Assembly (NCBI GenBank): GCA_013697055.1
Contig: JACCXK010000184.1
Location: 1-45,061, forward strand
Direction of reading: 5' to 3'
Length of the DNA stretch: 45,061 nucleotides
Origin: Alphaproteobacteria bacterium
GTDB lineage: Bacteria; Pseudomonadota; Alphaproteobacteria; Micropepsales; Micropepsaceae
Shown here: one piece after another, positions 30,691-38,460 of the stretch
How positions within the stretch are numbered: the first letter of the stretch is position 1
Layout of the letters: each line of letters starts with the position of its first letter
Program-made: the position numbers and the translations under genes
Notes under the pieces: model-generated
Database searches by the model: none
Told to the model about the DNA's origin: nothing
What the model saw: the letters and a program-made list of their open reading frames with translations, nothing else

Positions 30691-32130
30691 TTACGACAGC
30701 GAATAGGCCGTCTTGATCTGCGTGAAGAAATCCACCGCCGAGAAGCCTTGTTCGCGGGCGCCATAGGAGGAGCCGCGCGAACCGCCGAACGGCACGTGAT
30801 AATCCACGCCTGCCGTCGGCAGGTTGATCATCACCATGCCGGCCTTGACGTTGCGCTGATAGTGACGCGCGTATTTCAGGCTGGTGGTGACGATGCCGGC
30901 CGACAGGCCGAAATTGCCGCTGTTGGAGTGGGCCAGGCCTTCTTCGTAGTCCTTGATCTTCACCACCGAAACAACCGGGCCGAACACTTCTTCCTGGTTG
31001 ATGGTGTCGCCGATCTTGGTGTCCACGATCAGGGTCGGGCTCATGTAATGGCCGGGCGTGTCCAGCTTCAACGGATCGGCGCCGCCGGCCAGCAACCGGC
31101 CGCCTTCCTTGATGGCGATATCGACATACTTCAGGTTGCCGGCCAGCTGGGTGTCGGTCACGGCCGGGCCCATCTGGGTGGCGCTGTCCAACGCATTGCC
31201 CACCTTCAGCGCCTTGGCGCGGGCGGCGACGCCTTCGACGAACTTGTCATAGATGCCGGCCTGCACGAACACGCGGGAAGACGCGGTGCAGCGCTGGCCG
31301 GTGGCGAAATAGCCGCCGTCCACCGCGATCTGGATGGCGCGGTCGAGTTCGGCATCGTCCAGCACCACCAGCGGATTCTTGCCGCCCATTTCCATCTGCA
31401 CACGTGCGAAATGCGAGATCGCGGCATTGGCGACCTTGGCGCCCACGGTCTGCGAGCCGGTGAAGGACACGCCATTGACGTCGGGATGCTTGGACAGGGC
31501 ATCGCCGATGATGCCGCGGCCCAAAACCATGTTGACGATACCGGCCGGCGCGCCGGCTTCATGGATGATGGACACCAGCGCATGCGCTACCGCCGGGGTG
31601 GGATTGGCGGACTTCAGGACAACGGTGTTGCCGAAGGCAAGAGCGGGCGCGATCTTCCAGGCCGGAATGGCGATAGGGAAATTCCACGGGGTGATCAGGC
31701 CATAAACGCCGACCGCCTCGCGATAGGTCTGGATCTCCACGCCGGGGCGCACCGAGTCCAGGTTCTGGCCGTGGCGGCGCAAGGCCTCGCCGGCCATGTA
31801 TTTGAAGATGCGGCCGGCACGCACGGTTTCGCCGGTGGCTTCGGGAAGGGTCTTGCCCTCTTCGCTGGCCAGCAGCTTGCCCAGCGCATCCTTGCGCTCG
31901 ATGATCATGCTGCCGACCTTGTCGAGCAGATCAGCGCGCACTTCCGGGGTCGAACCCGACCAGCCGGGGAAGGCGCTGCGGGCTGCGGCGACCGCGTCGT
32001 TGACGTCTTCGACGCTGCCGTCGGGGAACTTGGCGATGATTTCGTTGGTGTTGGAGGGATTGGTGCTTTCCAGCGCCCCGGGAGCGGAAATCTGCTTGCC
32101 GCCGATGAAATGGGTCAGGGTCTCAGTCAT
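30691..32130 (-). CDS. Aldehyde dehydrogenase, probably 2-oxoglutarate-semialdehyde type
   Basis: 479 residues from the ATG at 32130. All ALDH residues are present: Asn-150 (ITPWNFP), Lys-173 (VLKSANP), Glu-247 (QMEMGGKNP) and nucleophile Cys-281 (GQRCTASS), plus the EEVFGPV segment near 380. The opening LTHFIGGKQISAPGALESTN and the QRCTASSRV context fit alpha-ketoglutaric semialdehyde (2,5-dioxopentanoate) dehydrogenases of non-phosphorylating pentose pathways. The neighbouring XylX-like dehydratase would produce exactly that substrate. Third gene of the leftward operon 34528-30691, separated from the dehydratase by 130 bases, and ended by the nested terminator. Substrate is inferred from context. 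Confidence 0.85.
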   Translation of the reverse strand: MTETLTHFIGGKQISAPGALESTNPSNTNEIIAKFPDGSVEDVNDAVAAARSAFPGWSGSTPEVRADLLDKVGSMIIERKDALGKLLASEEGKTLPEATGETVRAGRIFKYMAGEALRRHGQNLDSVRPGVEIQTYREAVGVYGLITPWNFPIAIPAWKIAPALAFGNTVVLKSANPTPAVAHALVSIIHEAGAPAGIVNMVLGRGIIGDALSKHPDVNGVSFTGSQTVGAKVANAAISHFARVQMEMGGKNPLVVLDDAELDRAIQIAVDGGYFATGQRCTASSRVFVQAGIYDKFVEGVAARAKALKVGNALDSATQMGPAVTDTQLAGNLKYVDIAIKEGGRLLAGGADPLKLDTPGHYMSPTLIVDTKIGDTINQEEVFGPVVSVVKIKDYEEGLAHSNSGNFGLSAGIVTTSLKYARHYQRNVKAGMVMINLPTAGVDYHVPFGGSRGSSYGAREQGFSAVDFFTQIKTAYSLS

Positions 32131-32260
32131 CAATCGTCTCCTGGAAAATGGGGAAAATGGCTTGCGGGTATTTAAGGGGTTAGGCGCACTAATCCAACCC
32201 CGGAACTGCATCCCAGTGGTGTGACAGGGGTATGGCTTATTGGCGCAAATTACGGGCTTT

Positions 32261-33406
32261 TTAAGCGCCCAAAAGCCCGCGTTTCATAAGGTTTTTCATC
32301 AGGTCGGAAATGCCGAAGCTCCAGGGCGGCGCCTGATTGCAGGTCGTCACCCGGTTTTCCAGCACGCCCAGCTTGGGGGTGGAAATCCGCACCACGTCGC
32401 CATCTTTGTGGGTGAAGCCGGAACCCTTGACGTCGCGGTCCTGGGTTGGCGCGAACAGGGTGCCCAGGAACAGGACAAAGCCGTCAGGATACTGGTGCTC
32501 ACTGATGGTCTGTTTCACCAGCTCCAGCGGATCGCGGCTGATCTCTGTCATGGTGGAGCGGCCTTCCAGGCGGTAATTGTCGGTGCCGACGATCTCCAGC
32601 TCGACCACGGCCTTGCGCACATCCTCAATGCCGAACTTGTCATCGAACATGCGAATAAAAGGACCAAGTGCCGAGGCGGCATTGTTGTCCTTGGCCTTGC
32701 CCAGCAGCAGCGCGCTGCGCCCCTCATAGTCACGCAGGTTGACGTCATTGCCCAAGGTCGCGCCGATGGTCTTGCCGGCGCGGTCCACCACCACCACGAT
32801 TTCCGGCTCCGGATTGTTCCAGGTGGACTGGGTGCGGATGCCGACATAATCGCCCCAGCCGACCGAGGAAAGCGGCGGCGCCTTGGTGAAGACTTCGGCG
32901 TCGGGACCAATCGCCACTTCCAGATATTGCGACCACAGCCCGTCGGCGATCAGCGCCGCTTTCAGCTTGGCGGCTTCGGGGGAACCCGGTACCACCTTGC
33001 GGATGTCGGTGCCGATGCGCGATGCCAGTTCCTCGCGGATCGCCTGCGCCTTGCCGGGATCACCCTTGGCGCGTTCCTCGATCACCCGCTCCATGGCCGA
33101 GACGGCGAAGGTCACGCCCGCCGCCTTGACGCATTGCAGGTCCACCGGTGCCAGGAGCTTGGCTTTACCCTTCTCACCCGACCAGGCTGTCGTCAGGCCC
33201 AAGTCATTGATGTCGCCCAGGTCCTTGCCCGACGGAACGCCATTCCACTTTTCCAGCAGCAGCGAGACGGTGGGCGCAGTGGCCGACACATCGAACATCC
33301 GCCCTTCCTTCACCACCACCGGCGTGGGGCCCTCGCCCATATCAATGCGCCCCACCAATACGGCGTCGCGCCAGTCTTGCGGCAAGGGAAAAGCGGTGTT
33401 CGTCAT
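32261..33406 (-). CDS. FAH-fold 2-keto-3-deoxy-sugar-acid dehydratase, XylX-like
   Basis: 381 residues, longer than ordinary fumarylacetoacetate hydrolases (about 280) but normal for the XylX/2-keto-3-deoxy-xylonate or arabonate dehydratase group. The metal ligands of the FAH fold are visible: Glu-200, Glu-202 (NNPEPEIVVVVD) and Asp-221 (LGNDVNLRD). The N-terminal LVGRIDMGEGPTPVVVKEGR and FDVSATAPTVSLLLEKW stretches are characteristic of that group. The reaction yields 2-oxoglutarate semialdehyde, the substrate of the downstream ALDH. It begins six bases after the stop of the Tat-exported isomerase-like gene. Which pentose acid is used cannot be told. No sugar-acid dehydratase of the IlvD/EDD type is in the window. 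Confidence 0.82.
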   Translation of the reverse strand: MTNTAFPLPQDWRDAVLVGRIDMGEGPTPVVVKEGRMFDVSATAPTVSLLLEKWNGVPSGKDLGDINDLGLTTAWSGEKGKAKLLAPVDLQCVKAAGVTFAVSAMERVIEERAKGDPGKAQAIREELASRIGTDIRKVVPGSPEAAKLKAALIADGLWSQYLEVAIGPDAEVFTKAPPLSSVGWGDYVGIRTQSTWNNPEPEIVVVVDRAGKTIGATLGNDVNLRDYEGRSALLLGKAKDNNAASALGPFIRMFDDKFGIEDVRKAVVELEIVGTDNYRLEGRSTMTEISRDPLELVKQTISEHQYPDGFVLFLGTLFAPTQDRDVKGSGFTHKDGDVVRISTPKLGVLENRVTTCNQAPPWSFGISDLMKNLMKRGLLGA

Positions 33407-33412
33407 GGTGTC

Positions 33413-34528
33413 TTACAGCTCGATCTTCAACGTGTTGCGGATGTAGGTGGCGGTGATGCGCGCGCTGTCCTTGGGCGTGCGCCAGGGCGAGGTGTCCAGC
33501 TCGACATTGAGATGACCGCGCCAGTTGATGGATTTCAGATAAGACACGATGGCGGGGAAGTCCACGCCGCCCTCTCCCATGGGATAGAAATAGGGATCGT
33601 TCATCATGTCGCGGGTTGGCAGGGGCACATTCCTGGTGCCGCCGCGATCGGCCTTGGCGGTGTCCTTGAAGTGGAACTCGATCACGCGATGGCCCAGCTT
33701 CTTGGCCAGCGCCACCGGGTCCATCCCCGCCATGGTGATGTGGCCGGTATCGAGCACCAGGCCGACATTCTCCGGCCGGGTGTTTTCCATGATGTACATG
33801 GTCTCTTTTTCGTTCTGAATCTGGCTGCCCAGATGGGCATGGATGCCGAACTTCATGCCCAGCTCCTCGCGGATGCGCTTGCCCAGCAGATCGCAGGTCT
33901 TGGCGATCTGTTTCAAATCTTCCAGCGGCGTGCCGGCGGGTTGCTTGCGCGGGCCCGCATTGGTCTTCTGGTGATCGCAGCCGAAGCGGCGCGAAAAGCG
34001 CGTCATGTTGAAATGATTGTCGATCACCGCCTGGCGCTGGGCTGGATCGTGGAAGGCAACGCTGCCGCCCTCAGCGCCGCCGGTGATGGCGGTGAACTGC
34101 GCGCCGATCTCATACATGCGGTGCTGCAGGGCTTCCCAGCGATCGGGATAATAGACTTCGCGCTTGACCTTCTGACCCTTGGGATATTTCCAGCTATAGC
34201 CATCGGGCCAGGCCTTCATCGCCTGGGTGTCATGCGGCGCCGGCTCATAGCCATCCGGGGTGGCGCAGAAGGACGAGCCGAAAATTTCGAAATAGCGGAA
34301 GCCCACCTCGCGCCCTTCGGTGATGCCGACAAAGGGGCTGCCTTCCCAGCCGCCGCGAGTGTTGGTGGTGTAGCCGATGCGGAATTGCTGCTGCTGGGCC
34401 AGCGGTGCCTGGGGTTCCATTTTCGGCGCGCCGGCAAAGGCCGGGCCGGTGGTCTGGGCCGAAACCGTCTTGGCGGCCAACAGGCCGCCGGCGGCAGCGG
34501 ACAGGCCAAAGAATTTCCTGCGATCCAT
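33413..34528 (-). CDS. Tat-exported sugar-phosphate-isomerase-like TIM barrel
   Basis: 371 residues from the ATG at 34528, with AGGGGAGA seven bases upstream. MDRRKFFGLSAAAGGLLAAK is a twin-arginine signal (R3 R4), so the folded protein should be exported. The body is an AP-endonuclease-2-type TIM barrel (xylose isomerase-like): FVGITEGREVGFRYFEIFGS, the FHDPAQRQAVIDNHFNMTRF segment and NVGLVLDTGHITMAGMDPVA. Metal ligands are expected around Asp/His of LVLDTGH and HRVIEFHFKD. The long loop with KTNAGPRKQPAGTP is unusual. First gene of the operon. An exported enzyme at the head of a cytosolic pathway is odd, and may act on a sugar before uptake. Confidence 0.8.
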   Translation of the reverse strand: MDRRKFFGLSAAAGGLLAAKTVSAQTTGPAFAGAPKMEPQAPLAQQQQFRIGYTTNTRGGWEGSPFVGITEGREVGFRYFEIFGSSFCATPDGYEPAPHDTQAMKAWPDGYSWKYPKGQKVKREVYYPDRWEALQHRMYEIGAQFTAITGGAEGGSVAFHDPAQRQAVIDNHFNMTRFSRRFGCDHQKTNAGPRKQPAGTPLEDLKQIAKTCDLLGKRIREELGMKFGIHAHLGSQIQNEKETMYIMENTRPENVGLVLDTGHITMAGMDPVALAKKLGHRVIEFHFKDTAKADRGGTRNVPLPTRDMMNDPYFYPMGEGGVDFPAIVSYLKSINWRGHLNVELDTSPWRTPKDSARITATYIRNTLKIEL

Positions 34529-34626
34529 ATGTTTTCTCCCCTGGGCATTTCCGCTCACGCGCGGGCGGCGCACTTTAGACAAGGGGCTCGCATCCCACCA
34601 TCGCGGCATTTCGCCGTCTTATCAGG

Positions 34627-34643
34627 ATGTTGCGACGCAACAT
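34627..34643. promoter_or_regulatory. Perfect palindrome operator between divergent sugar genes
   Basis: ATGTTGCG / CGCAACAT arms around a central A. It lies 22 bases upstream of an extended -10 (TGCTATAAC, 34662-34670) that would serve the SDR gene, so it overlaps the -35 region. It resembles LacI-family sugar operators in its ATGTT...AACAT ends. No regulator gene is in the window. Confidence 0.7.
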
Positions 34644-34695
34644 TTTCTTTTGCCGAGCCGCTGCTATAACCGCGCCCGACCATAAGGGAACGCCC

Positions 34696-35445
34696 ATGAC
34701 GATCTATGCCGGCCGCTTCGCCAACCGCACCGCCATCGTGACCGGCGGCGCATCGGGCCTGGGGCTTGAAGCCGCCAAGCGCATCACCGCGGAAGGCGGC
34801 AAGGTCTGCCTGTGGGACATGAATCCCGACGCGTTGGCCAAAGCCAAGAAGGACATCGGCGCGGCGCACACCATCGCGCTGGATGTCAGCGACGCCGCCG
34901 CGGTGGAAGCCGCCGCCGCCGAAGCCAAGAAGGTGCTGGGCAAGATCGACATCCTGGTCAACAGCGCCGGCATCACCGGCGCCACCCAGCCTGTCATCGG
35001 CTATCCCATCGACAGCTGGCTGAAAGTGATGAACGTCAACGTCAACGGCCTGTTCTATTGCTGCCGCGCGGTGGCGCCGATGATGGTGGAAGCCGGCTAT
35101 GGCCGCATCGTCAACATCTCGTCGGTCGCCGGCAAGGAAGGAAACCCCAATGCCAGTTCCTATTCCGCCTCCAAGGCGGCGGTGCTGGGCTTCACCAAGT
35201 CGCTGGGCAAGGAGCTCGCGACCAAGGGCGTGATCGTCAACGCCGTGACGCCGGCGACCTTCGAAAGCCCCATCCTGGACAATGTGCCCCAGAGCCACAT
35301 CGATTACATGCGCTCCAAGATCCCGATGGAGCGCTTCGGCACCGCGGCCGAGAACGCCGCCGCGGTGTGCTTCCTGGCCAGCGAAGAATGTTCCTTCACC
35401 ACCGCCAGCACCTTGGATACCTCCGGCGGGCGGACCACCTACTAA
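34696..35445 (+). CDS. SDR-family sugar dehydrogenase
   Basis: 249 residues from the ATG at 34696 (a longer frame from 34627 begins inside the palindrome). Rossmann motif TGGASGLGLEAA at 16-27; NSAG at 89-92; catalytic Ser-143, Tyr-156 and Lys-160 (NISSVAG, SSYSASK). The ending SFTTASTLDTSGGRTTY resembles SDR enzymes of sugar-acid pathways (2-keto-3-deoxy-fuconate/rhamnonate or sugar dehydrogenases), which end in GGRATY. It faces the isomerase/dehydratase/ALDH operon across a 167-base divergent promoter region with a shared operator. It may therefore provide the first oxidation of the same sugar; the substrate is not known. Confidence 0.85.
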   Translation: MTIYAGRFANRTAIVTGGASGLGLEAAKRITAEGGKVCLWDMNPDALAKAKKDIGAAHTIALDVSDAAAVEAAAAEAKKVLGKIDILVNSAGITGATQPVIGYPIDSWLKVMNVNVNGLFYCCRAVAPMMVEAGYGRIVNISSVAGKEGNPNASSYSASKAAVLGFTKSLGKELATKGVIVNAVTPATFESPILDNVPQSHIDYMRSKIPMERFGTAAENAAAVCFLASEECSFTTASTLDTSGGRTTY

Positions 35446-36239
35446 TGATCCGCGCGCGCCTGGCCGCTGGCGTTGCAGCGCTGTTGCTGCTGGCGCTGCC
35501 GGTTCATGCCGCCGCGAAGAAACCTGTCGCAGCGCCCCCACCCAAGTCAAAGCCCAAACCGGTCCTGTCCGCCTTCCAGCAGGAACAGGCGATGAGCCCG
35601 GCCGAGCTGATCAAGCGCTGGCATCCCATCACAGCCAAAGCGTCAAAAAGATTCGACGTCCCCCTGATCTGGATCAATGCGGTGATGCGGCTGGAAAGCG
35701 GGGGGCGCACCATGCTGGGCGAAAACCAGCGCATGATCTCCGACAAGGGCGCGCTGGGCTTGATGCAGGTGCTGCCGGGAACGTTTGCAGAAATGCGCGA
35801 GCAGTACGGACTGGGCACCGATGTGTTCGACCCGAAGAACAATATCAATGCCGGCACGGCTTATCTGAAATGGCTGCGCGGCAAATACGGCTTTCCCGCC
35901 ATGTTCGCGGCCTACAATGCCGGGCCGGGATCGGTGGAAGCGGTGATGGCCCACACCAAGGTGCTGCCCGCCGAAACGCGGCTTTACATGGCGGGCATCA
36001 ACAAGATCCTGGGCGGCGGCGCCGATGGCGTCCTGATCAATTCGGCGCAACTGACGCGGCCCGACGGCACCACGGTGCTGATCGATCCCATCGCGGTGAA
36101 TTCCATCCGCGCCGTCTCGCCAGGCGAATATACCCAAGGCGTGCAGACAGTGATCGTCGCCGGGCGCCTGCGACAAGGCGTGCGCGAGGACCTGAAGACC
36201 GTGACCGAGGCCATCCGCATCCGCGGCGGGACTATTTGA
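35445..36239 (+). CDS. Lytic transglycosylase (SLT domain)
   Basis: 264 residues, starting in the last base of the SDR stop codon (TAATG). Signal peptide MIRARLAAGVAALLLLALPVHA, a Lys/Pro-rich linker (about 24-44), then the SLT fold: catalytic Glu-84 in WINAVMRLESGGRTM, the GALGLMQVLPGTFAEMREQY motif, DPKNNINAGTAYLKWLRGKY and FAAYNAGPGSVEAV. It cleaves peptidoglycan glycan strands in the periplasm. After the catalytic domain is a C-terminal part (about 190-264) with the ITPDGTTVLID-like strands of unknown role. The tight spacing to the SDR is probably positional rather than functional; a promoter of its own is not visible. Confidence 0.88.
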   Translation: MIRARLAAGVAALLLLALPVHAAAKKPVAAPPPKSKPKPVLSAFQQEQAMSPAELIKRWHPITAKASKRFDVPLIWINAVMRLESGGRTMLGENQRMISDKGALGLMQVLPGTFAEMREQYGLGTDVFDPKNNINAGTAYLKWLRGKYGFPAMFAAYNAGPGSVEAVMAHTKVLPAETRLYMAGINKILGGGADGVLINSAQLTRPDGTTVLIDPIAVNSIRAVSPGEYTQGVQTVIVAGRLRQGVREDLKTVTEAIRIRGGTI

Positions 36240-36252
36240 TTTCTAAGTGGGT

Positions 36253-37263
36253 TTAAGGCGCGCGCGAAGCCATGTAGGCGGCGACGTTGAGGATGTCGGC
36301 GTCCGACAGCTTGTTCACCACATCCTTCATCTTGCCCAGCGCCGGACCCTTGCGGTACCCGGCCTTCATGTCGGCCAGCTGGCGGATCAGGTAATAGGCG
36401 CTGCGTCCGCCGATGCGCGGGGCATCGTCATGGCCGCGATAATCCACGCCATGGCACGACGCACAAGTGCGCATCTGGCCGTGATTGCCCATCGCCACGA
36501 TCTTGCCCTTGGCCAGCGAACCCACCGGCACATAATCGACAAAGCCGGCATGCTGGTTGCGCAGCTCGACCTGCTCGTTTTCCGCGACTTCATAGATCAT
36601 GTCGGGCGCCACCGGCACCGTCTCGGCGCCCTTGTCGAAGAAGCGGGCGCCGCCGCCGCCGACATGATTGGCGGGCGCGCGGCTGGTTTCCACCACCCGG
36701 ATCCATTTCTGCTGCGACCTGGGAATGGCGGCGAAATATTGTGCCGCAGTGCGCAGGTCTTTTTCGCTGATCGCGTACGCCATCTCGGCCATGGCGGGCG
36801 CGCGGATATTCTCGCGGTCGCCATTCTTGAAGGCATGCATCTGGTCGATGATGTACTGCACTGTCAGGCCCGAGACACTGGCCGACTCGGGATGGCCATT
36901 GCCGTTGGGCAGATGGCAGAGCATGCAGGCCGGGACATGGGGTTTTTCGCCATGCGCGACAATCTCGGGCAGCGGCGCATGGCCCTTGGGAAACCAGTCG
37001 GGCGGACCAAAGCCGTTGTTGATCTGGCGCATGGTCAGCTTCAGGCTCGGATCGGCGCCTTCGGCGGTGTGCACCGAATCCGGCGGCAGGGGTTTGAAGT
37101 CCGGCGGCTGCATCGGATAGGCCCATTCGAAGCCGGCCACCGGCTTGGGCATCTTGAGCATGATGTCCTTGGCCACCGGCGTGTCGGTCGCCGGGGTTTG
37201 CGCATCTGCCGCAAATATCATCAACGGCGCGAGTATCAGCGCTGTCCAAATCAACGTCTTCAT
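36253..37263 (-). CDS. Di-heme cytochrome c
   Basis: 336 residues from the ATG at 37263. A signal peptide (MKTLIWTALILAPLMIFAADAQ) is followed by two class-I-like heme sites: Cys-113/Cys-116/His-117 (ACMLCHLPNG) and Cys-267/Cys-270/His-271 (TCASCHGVDYRG). Distal Met ligands are expected near APAMAEMAYAIS and ADMKAGYRKG. The two domains are in tandem as in cytochrome c4-type or small oxidoreductase partners, but with a long inter-domain segment (about 180-255). It is periplasmic and likely takes electrons from a quinone-dependent dehydrogenase; the sugar cluster next door is a possible partner. It is convergent with the lytic transglycosylase gene (13-base gap). Confidence 0.88.
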   Translation of the reverse strand: MKTLIWTALILAPLMIFAADAQTPATDTPVAKDIMLKMPKPVAGFEWAYPMQPPDFKPLPPDSVHTAEGADPSLKLTMRQINNGFGPPDWFPKGHAPLPEIVAHGEKPHVPACMLCHLPNGNGHPESASVSGLTVQYIIDQMHAFKNGDRENIRAPAMAEMAYAISEKDLRTAAQYFAAIPRSQQKWIRVVETSRAPANHVGGGGARFFDKGAETVPVAPDMIYEVAENEQVELRNQHAGFVDYVPVGSLAKGKIVAMGNHGQMRTCASCHGVDYRGHDDAPRIGGRSAYYLIRQLADMKAGYRKGPALGKMKDVVNKLSDADILNVAAYMASRAP

Positions 37264-37443
37264 GGGTCCCCCGCCCTGTTTTGCTGATGGGACCATAGGG
37301 GACAGGCGGCCGGCGGACCAGAGCCCGCGCCTACCAAGCTGATTTATTTGGGAAGTTTGAATGGACGAGGCCAATCGAACGCCTGCCCTTGACTCCTTTT
37401 TTGCGAGTCATGTCGAGACGCGGACGAAAATCGCGGCATGCGA

Positions 37444-37463
37444 GCAACATCATCACATGTTGC
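37444..37463. promoter_or_regulatory. 20-bp dyad upstream of the LuxR gene
   Basis: GCAACATCATCACATGTTGC has perfect 7-base arms (GCAACAT / ATGTTGC). Its centre is 41 bases before the GTG start of the regulator. The same heptamer half-sites form the palindrome at 34627-34643, in the opposite arrangement. It could be an autoregulatory lux-type box. Confidence 0.45.
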
Positions 37464-37493
37464 CCAGGTGATTTTTTTCCGTAAGAGTGAAGC

Positions 37494-38240
37494 GTGAATA
37501 AAAATCAACCCAGCGCACATCTTGCAGCCGAAGCATTTTCATTTGCGATTCAGGTATCGGATTGCAAGAAGATGAGCCAGCTTGCTGCAGCAACAACCAA
37601 CGCCATTGCCCAACTGGGGCTGACGGCGGCCGCAAGCGGCATGGTGTCCGGCCCCAAAGCGGCTTCGGGCAACCCATTCCACTTCAGCAATTGGCCGGAG
37701 AACTGGGTAAGTCTTTACATCAAGGAAGATTTTTTGCTTGCGGACCCCATTCCCCGATGGGCCCGCAATTCCGGACAAGCGGTCACCTGGACACAGCTCA
37801 TCAAGCAACTGCCAACGCGCGACCCTGGCATTAGGGTGGTAAAAATTGCCGCCGAATATGGTTACACGGAAGGCATGGTGATTCCCATGCGGGGCCGTGA
37901 CAACTCCGTGGGGCTCATATCCATGGGCGGCAACAGAAAAAGCCTGTCAAAGCCTGAACAGATATTCCTCCTGAGTGTCGGGAGGTCAGCGTTTGAAGCT
38001 GCTGACCGCATTGAAAACAGCGAAAAAAGCGGCAGCGCGGCGCCGATACTCAGTATGCGGGAGATAGAATGTCTGGCGCTGCTGGTGCGGGGCCATTCCG
38101 ATGACGAAATCGCAAAAATGCTCGGGCTTTCGGTTCGAACCGTGCGATTTCATTTCATCAATGCGCGAGAAAAATTTCCCGCCACCTCCCGGACGCATCT
38201 GTCGGCGCTGGCTGTGGCGCAGGGATATGTCGCGCTGTGA
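37494..38240 (+). CDS. LuxR-family regulator with autoinducer-binding domain
   Basis: 248 residues from a GTG start. The N-terminal autoinducer domain keeps the conserved pocket residues Trp-71, Tyr-75, Asp-84, Pro-85 and Trp-99 (NWVSLYIKEDFLLADPIPRW and AVTW). A Gly of the YTEGMVIPMRG motif is also present. The C-terminal GerE helix-turn-helix is LSMREIECLALLVRGHSDDE followed by the recognition helix IAKMLGLSVRTVRFHFINAREK. It should therefore bind an acyl-homoserine lactone and DNA. No luxI synthase is in the window, so here it is an orphan or solo. A lux-box-like dyad lies 30 bases after its stop, ahead of a PEP-CTERM gene. Confidence 0.9.
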   Translation: MNKNQPSAHLAAEAFSFAIQVSDCKKMSQLAAATTNAIAQLGLTAAASGMVSGPKAASGNPFHFSNWPENWVSLYIKEDFLLADPIPRWARNSGQAVTWTQLIKQLPTRDPGIRVVKIAAEYGYTEGMVIPMRGRDNSVGLISMGGNRKSLSKPEQIFLLSVGRSAFEAADRIENSEKSGSAAPILSMREIECLALLVRGHSDDEIAKMLGLSVRTVRFHFINAREKFPATSRTHLSALAVAQGYVAL

Positions 38241-38269
38241 CCAAGGTCCCGATTCGGTGAAATTGCCTC

Positions 38270-38289
38270 ACCTGTCACTGGTGACAGTC
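38270..38289 (+). promoter_or_regulatory. Lux-box-like dyad upstream of a PEP-CTERM gene
   Basis: ACCTGTCACTGGTGACAGTC has perfect inner arms CTGTCAC / GTGACAG and keeps the ACCTGT...ACAG ends of classical lux boxes. A possible -10 (TAAGGT, 38311-38316) sits where expected if the box overlaps the -35. This puts the start site near 38322, with a leader of about 140 bases. Confidence 0.6.
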
Positions 38290-38460
38290 ACTTTGCCTTC
38301 AGCGATGCGCTAAGGTTTTAACAAGAACTTAATCCTCTCAAACGGCTCGCGGCGGATCTTGCCGCAGGTCGCAGGAAACTCTCGCCCTCTCTTCGGCAGT
38401 TCACGGCTGCCGAGGGCCAGGATACGCACGCGGTCACATCAGCAATGTCACGAGGCATAA

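Noticed and set aside
32240-34669. About 809-codon rightward frame opposite the sugar-acid operon, and similar ones opposite the ALDH and YncE-like genes
   Set aside because: Composition artefact of high-GC coding DNA; the leftward frames have complete active sites and ribosome binding sites.
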